The notes under the pieces were generated by a model. That model searched no databases and was not told the origin of the DNA. It saw only the letters and a program-made list of their open reading frames with translations. A DNA stretch of 64,000 bases from UBA5239 sp040391785 (lineage in GTDB: Bacteria; Verrucomicrobiota; Lentisphaeria; Victivallales; Victivallaceae), in assembly GCA_040391785.1 (NCBI GenBank), contig JBEBXH010000022.1, positions 6,331 through 70,330 of the forward strand, in the 5' to 3' direction. Of this stretch, positions 61,253 to 64,000 are shown one piece after another; the stretch's first letter is position 1; every line of letters starts with the position of its first letter. A program made the position numbers and the translations under genes.

Positions 61253-63733
61253 ATGAGAGCACTACTGACATTGATATTGTGTTTGACGGCGGCCCTGGGC
61301 TTCGCCGAGGTCACCGTCACGGTAGAGCCGAACATCGTCGCCGTGGGCGAACGCTTCACCCTCTGGCTGAGTAACGACGGCCGCAGCACACCTCAAATTG
61401 TCAATTTCCCCGAGCTGAAAGGCGTCCAATGGTACCCGAACAGCCGCAGCTCGAAAACCGAAATCATCAATGGCCGCGCCAACTCCAGCGTCGGCTACAC
61501 CGCTGTCGCCCTGTCTGCGGGAACGGTGGAAATTCCGGCGCTGAAAGTGGTTGTCGGCCGCGACACCGTCACCACCAGACCCGTCAAGTTCGAAATCGTC
61601 ACCACCGACAATCTGCGCCAGGCCCGCCGGCAGCAGCAGGATTCCGCCGAGGAGTCATTGCCGCTCAAAGACAAGGTTTTCGCGGAAGGCCGCTTCACCA
61701 CTGGCGACCGGACAGTTTACATCGGCGAAGAGGTTCCGGTGGAGGTGAAAGTGTTTATCATGGAGGGCACGCGCGCCGGGATGGGCTGGCCGGAGCTTAA
61801 TTTCGACAAAGTTTCCTACCACGATTACAAGGACCAGAACCCCGAGAATCCGCGTTTTGAGGCTGTTCCCCGCCCCGAATATGCCGTCCGCAACAAGAAT
61901 CGGTTTGTGATCCGGACCTTCCGGGCGGCCATTCGCCCGCTGGCCACCGGCGAGATCAAAGGCTATGCCGTCGTACAAACGGAAGTCCAACTGGCGAACC
62001 GCAATTCCCGGGACAGTGATTTCGATAATTTCTTCGGCTTCCAGAGTACCCGCCGGGTGGCTCACGAGCTGAATGTCAGTTTTCCGCCATTGAAAGTCAA
62101 GGCCCTGCCCGCAGTTCCCGCCGGAACCGATTTCCTCGGGCTGATCGGCGAATGGAAAGTTGAGTACAAACTGTCGCAGGATGAGTTCAAAGCCGGCGAT
62201 CCCTTCACTTTATCGCTGAACCTCAAGGGCCGTGGCTCCCTCGATACCTTGAATGCGCCGAAACTGGACCTCCCCGGCTTCCGCGTTTATCCGCCGGAAG
62301 TGGATAAACAGAGCGGTAGCGCCACGATTAAATACGTGGTCATTCCCCTGCGCCCCGGCGAGGATACGCTCCGGATGAAAACCGCCGTTTTCGACCTAGC
62401 AAGCGATAAATACCAGTCCTTCGATTTTACCCAAAAGGTTGATATTAAACCGGCCGGGAACCTGATTCAGGGCGCATCCGCCTCGCAGCTGGTGGTGGAA
62501 GGCGCCGCCAAAGTGGAACCGCAGGTCAAACCCGAAACCAACACCTCGCGCTCCAATATTCTGTACCTGAAAAAAGATATGTCCTGCACGGTTTCCAAAC
62601 CGTTCTACCTGAATAACTTCATCTGGGTACTGGCGCTGGTCCTGCTCGGCCCGCTGGTGTTTGTGATCAACGAAATGCGGCTCATGCGCCGGGACAAGCT
62701 GAACGGTTCCCCGGCCATTCTGCGCCGCCGCAAGGCCCTCGGCACCGCCGGCAAGGTCAAACGCCTGCTGAAAAACACTCCGGCTGAAGACATTCCCCGG
62801 ATCATTCAGACCGAAGTGGTGCCGCTGCTGAACGACTACCTCGGATTGCCCCCCGGCACCACCGCCACGGAGTTGGCCGATATCGTCAAAGACCAGGAGC
62901 TTGCCGAGTGCCTGAGGAATTCCGGCAATGCCGGTTTTATGCCCGGCAGTACCGCGATGAACCATACCGAATTGAAGCAGAAAATCATCAAAGCGCTTAA
63001 ATATGTGGCGCTGATTCTGTGCCTGTTGATTCCGGCCGGTGTTTGTGCCAACATGAGCGAGGATGAAGCCAGGGCGTTCAATGCCTATGACAACGGCGAC
63101 TTCACCGCAGCCGCCGAATACTTCCGCAGCCGGATCCGTCCTGATAAAGTCAGCCCGTATGCGCTGTACAACCTTGGCAACGCGCTCTGCCAGTCCGGCA
63201 AGCTCGGCGAGGCGCTGGCCTGTTACGAAAAAGCCCACCTGCTGGCCCCGCGTGACAGCGATATCACGGAAAATCTCAACTTCGTGCGCCGCAAACTGAT
63301 GCAGCCGGAAATCGGCCAGATTGCCAACCCCGGCGACCTCGTATTGGCCGTTCGCGACAGCCTTCGGCCCGATCATTGGCTGCTGGTGCTGGCGGGAGCC
63401 TGGTGCTGCTTCTGGCTGGGGGCGGCAGTTCGCCGCAGGCTCGGATTCAACCGTAAATTACTGCTATTGATCACAATCGGGGTAATTACCCTCGCGGCAG
63501 GCACGGCACTGTTCACTCAATTGAACGGACGCTACGCCGGAGATCAGGCGACTGTGCTGCACAATGGTACGCGGCTGCGCTCTCTCCCCTCGGATCAATC
63601 CGGCAAGGTGGAAAGAACGCTGCGCGAGGGCGACCGCATTCAGATCATTGAATCGCGGCGCGACTGGATTCTGGTGCGCACGGACAACGCCGAAGGATGG
63701 CTGAAGTCCGGCGACATGGAAATTATTCGCTGA
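61253..63733 (+). CDS. BatD-BatE fusion: aerotolerance-type membrane protein with TPR and SH3
   Basis: 826 residues. Signal peptide (residues 1-18), a BatD-type beta region (VTVEPNIVAVGERFTLWL; later GDPFTLSLNLKGRGSLDTLNAPKLDLPGF) and a transmembrane helix near 460. The C-terminal 230 residues form a BatE-like part: TPR (AYDNGDFTAAAEYF, YALYNLGNALCQSGKLGEALACYEKA), two helices and a bacterial SH3 domain ending VRTDNAEGWLKSGDME. The last codons and the stop (IIR, TGA) fall inside a 30-bp direct repeat of the neighbouring gene's 3' end, so the natural C-terminus seems to have been replaced. Confidence 0.87.
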   Translation: MRALLTLILCLTAALGFAEVTVTVEPNIVAVGERFTLWLSNDGRSTPQIVNFPELKGVQWYPNSRSSKTEIINGRANSSVGYTAVALSAGTVEIPALKVVVGRDTVTTRPVKFEIVTTDNLRQARRQQQDSAEESLPLKDKVFAEGRFTTGDRTVYIGEEVPVEVKVFIMEGTRAGMGWPELNFDKVSYHDYKDQNPENPRFEAVPRPEYAVRNKNRFVIRTFRAAIRPLATGEIKGYAVVQTEVQLANRNSRDSDFDNFFGFQSTRRVAHELNVSFPPLKVKALPAVPAGTDFLGLIGEWKVEYKLSQDEFKAGDPFTLSLNLKGRGSLDTLNAPKLDLPGFRVYPPEVDKQSGSATIKYVVIPLRPGEDTLRMKTAVFDLASDKYQSFDFTQKVDIKPAGNLIQGASASQLVVEGAAKVEPQVKPETNTSRSNILYLKKDMSCTVSKPFYLNNFIWVLALVLLGPLVFVINEMRLMRRDKLNGSPAILRRRKALGTAGKVKRLLKNTPAEDIPRIIQTEVVPLLNDYLGLPPGTTATELADIVKDQELAECLRNSGNAGFMPGSTAMNHTELKQKIIKALKYVALILCLLIPAGVCANMSEDEARAFNAYDNGDFTAAAEYFRSRIRPDKVSPYALYNLGNALCQSGKLGEALACYEKAHLLAPRDSDITENLNFVRRKLMQPEIGQIANPGDLVLAVRDSLRPDHWLLVLAGAWCCFWLGAAVRRRLGFNRKLLLLITIGVITLAAGTALFTQLNGRYAGDQATVLHNGTRLRSLPSDQSGKVERTLREGDRIQIIESRRDWILVRTDNAEGWLKSGDMEIIR

Positions 63734-63892
63734 ATTTGACCGGGCGTTCTTATTAAACACGGAAGGCACGGAAAGTTTCTTTTCTATAATAATTAAAGAA
63801 ACCTTTTTTTAAAATATTCCGTGTTTTCCGTGTTTTCCGTGTTTAAAATTCTTCAGCGGTTGATTATTCGCTGAATTTGACCGGGCGTTCTT
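63722..63892. repeat. Inverted 9-nt array bounded by a 30-bp direct repeat
   Basis: An exact 30-bp repeat occupies 63722-63751 and 63863-63892. Between them: left words AACACGGAA (63756-63764) and GGCACGGAA (63765-63773), an inner hairpin GTTTCTTT/AAAGAAAC (63775-63802), and three exact right words TTCCGTGTT at 63817, 63826 and 63835. The right repeat copy is the last nine codons-plus-stop region of the minus-strand gene; the left copy supplies the stop of the BatD-E gene. Confidence 0.85.
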
Positions 63893-64000
63893 CGTAGTTG
63901 ACGTCGACCCATTCTCCGGCTTCGACATTGCTCAGTTCGAGCTTTTCGGTCAGTTCGCCGAGGAAGGCTTCGCGGCGCTCTTTCACGGGGTCGCTGATGG
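63864..64000 (-). CDS. 3' end of a gene that continues beyond the window
   Basis: On the minus strand the frame reads SDPVKERREAFLGEL, continues TEKLELSNVEAGEW, and ends YEERPVKFSE followed by TAA at 63866-63864. The frame is open to the right edge, and the codon choice matches the neighbours. About 45 residues are visible and are too few to name. It is convergent with the Bat genes, and its last codons are the source of the 30-bp repeat found at the BatD-E stop. Confidence 0.6.
   Translation of the reverse strand, partial: ISDPVKERREAFLGELTEKLELSNVEAGEWVDVNYEERPVKFSE

Overview
The window reads as one contiguous, gene-dense stretch of a GC-rich bacterial chromosome with no rRNA, tRNA, CRISPR, phage or IS genes that I can see. 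The best guess is an anaerobic member of the PVC group, most likely Lentisphaerota (Victivallis-like). This is inference from three things: a pseudopilin with the KKNFTLIELLVV-type N-terminus, HydF (the maturase of [FeFe]-hydrogenase), and many large exported or cytoplasmic glycoside hydrolases paired with AraC/ROK regulators and FAD oxidoreductases. No stretch longer than about 275 bases lacks a gene.

Layout. 1-8 kb: a left-truncated glycoside-hydrolase-like gene, two membrane/Sel1 genes, then a tight ROK regulator / DegT aminotransferase / amidohydrolase operon. 8-15 kb: a small exported protein, the radical-SAM protein YgiQ, two small membrane proteins, an esterase and the clpS-clpA protease unit. 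15-19 kb: hydF, an HdeD-like membrane protein, signal peptidase I and mazG. 19-27 kb: carbohydrate genes with their regulators (GH2 divergent from AraC plus an epimerase; FAD oxidoreductase divergent from a PocR-AraC regulator), asd and an EamA transporter. 27-32 kb: a polytopic membrane protein divergent from a BldC/excisionase-like HTH protein, an SNase-like exported protein and a duplicated-domain membrane protein. 32-37 kb: FHA-MoxR ATPase, DUF58 and TgpA transglutaminase operon. 37-44 kb: pseudopilin, GT2 synthase and two large secreted proteins. 44-50 kb: nucleotide-sugar dehydrogenase, epimerase and GT2 operon, and a CrtI-like oxidoreductase. 50-57 kb: tatD, nudC, a hydrolase-acyltransferase fusion, an LCAT-like lipoprotein, a DUF2156 protein and an HD hydrolase. 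57-64 kb: der and a two-gene Bat (aerotolerance-type) locus in which BatB/BatC and BatD/BatE are fused.

The most unusual signal is not a gene. At least seven gene ends carry short arrays of 7- or 9-nt words in tandem. The words are different at each site. Several arrays have an inverted counterpart arm, so the transcript would fold into a laddered hairpin. Five arrays are bounded by exact direct repeats of 7, 7, 8, 10 and 30 bp, and in four of these a repeat copy contains a stop codon of an adjacent gene. This looks like a family of small insertion or template-switch events aimed at stop-codon/terminator regions, and it has locally rewritten the C-termini of neighbouring proteins.

A second clear regulatory signal is a set of five TATCA half-sites at exact 10-bp spacing. 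They cover both transcription starts of the divergent promoter pair beside the BldC-like gene at 29.2 kb, and read as a cooperative autoregulatory operator. Several promoters place the start codon at or within a few bases of the expected transcription start, suggesting leaderless messages. All function calls come from reading motifs and context; no database search was run.
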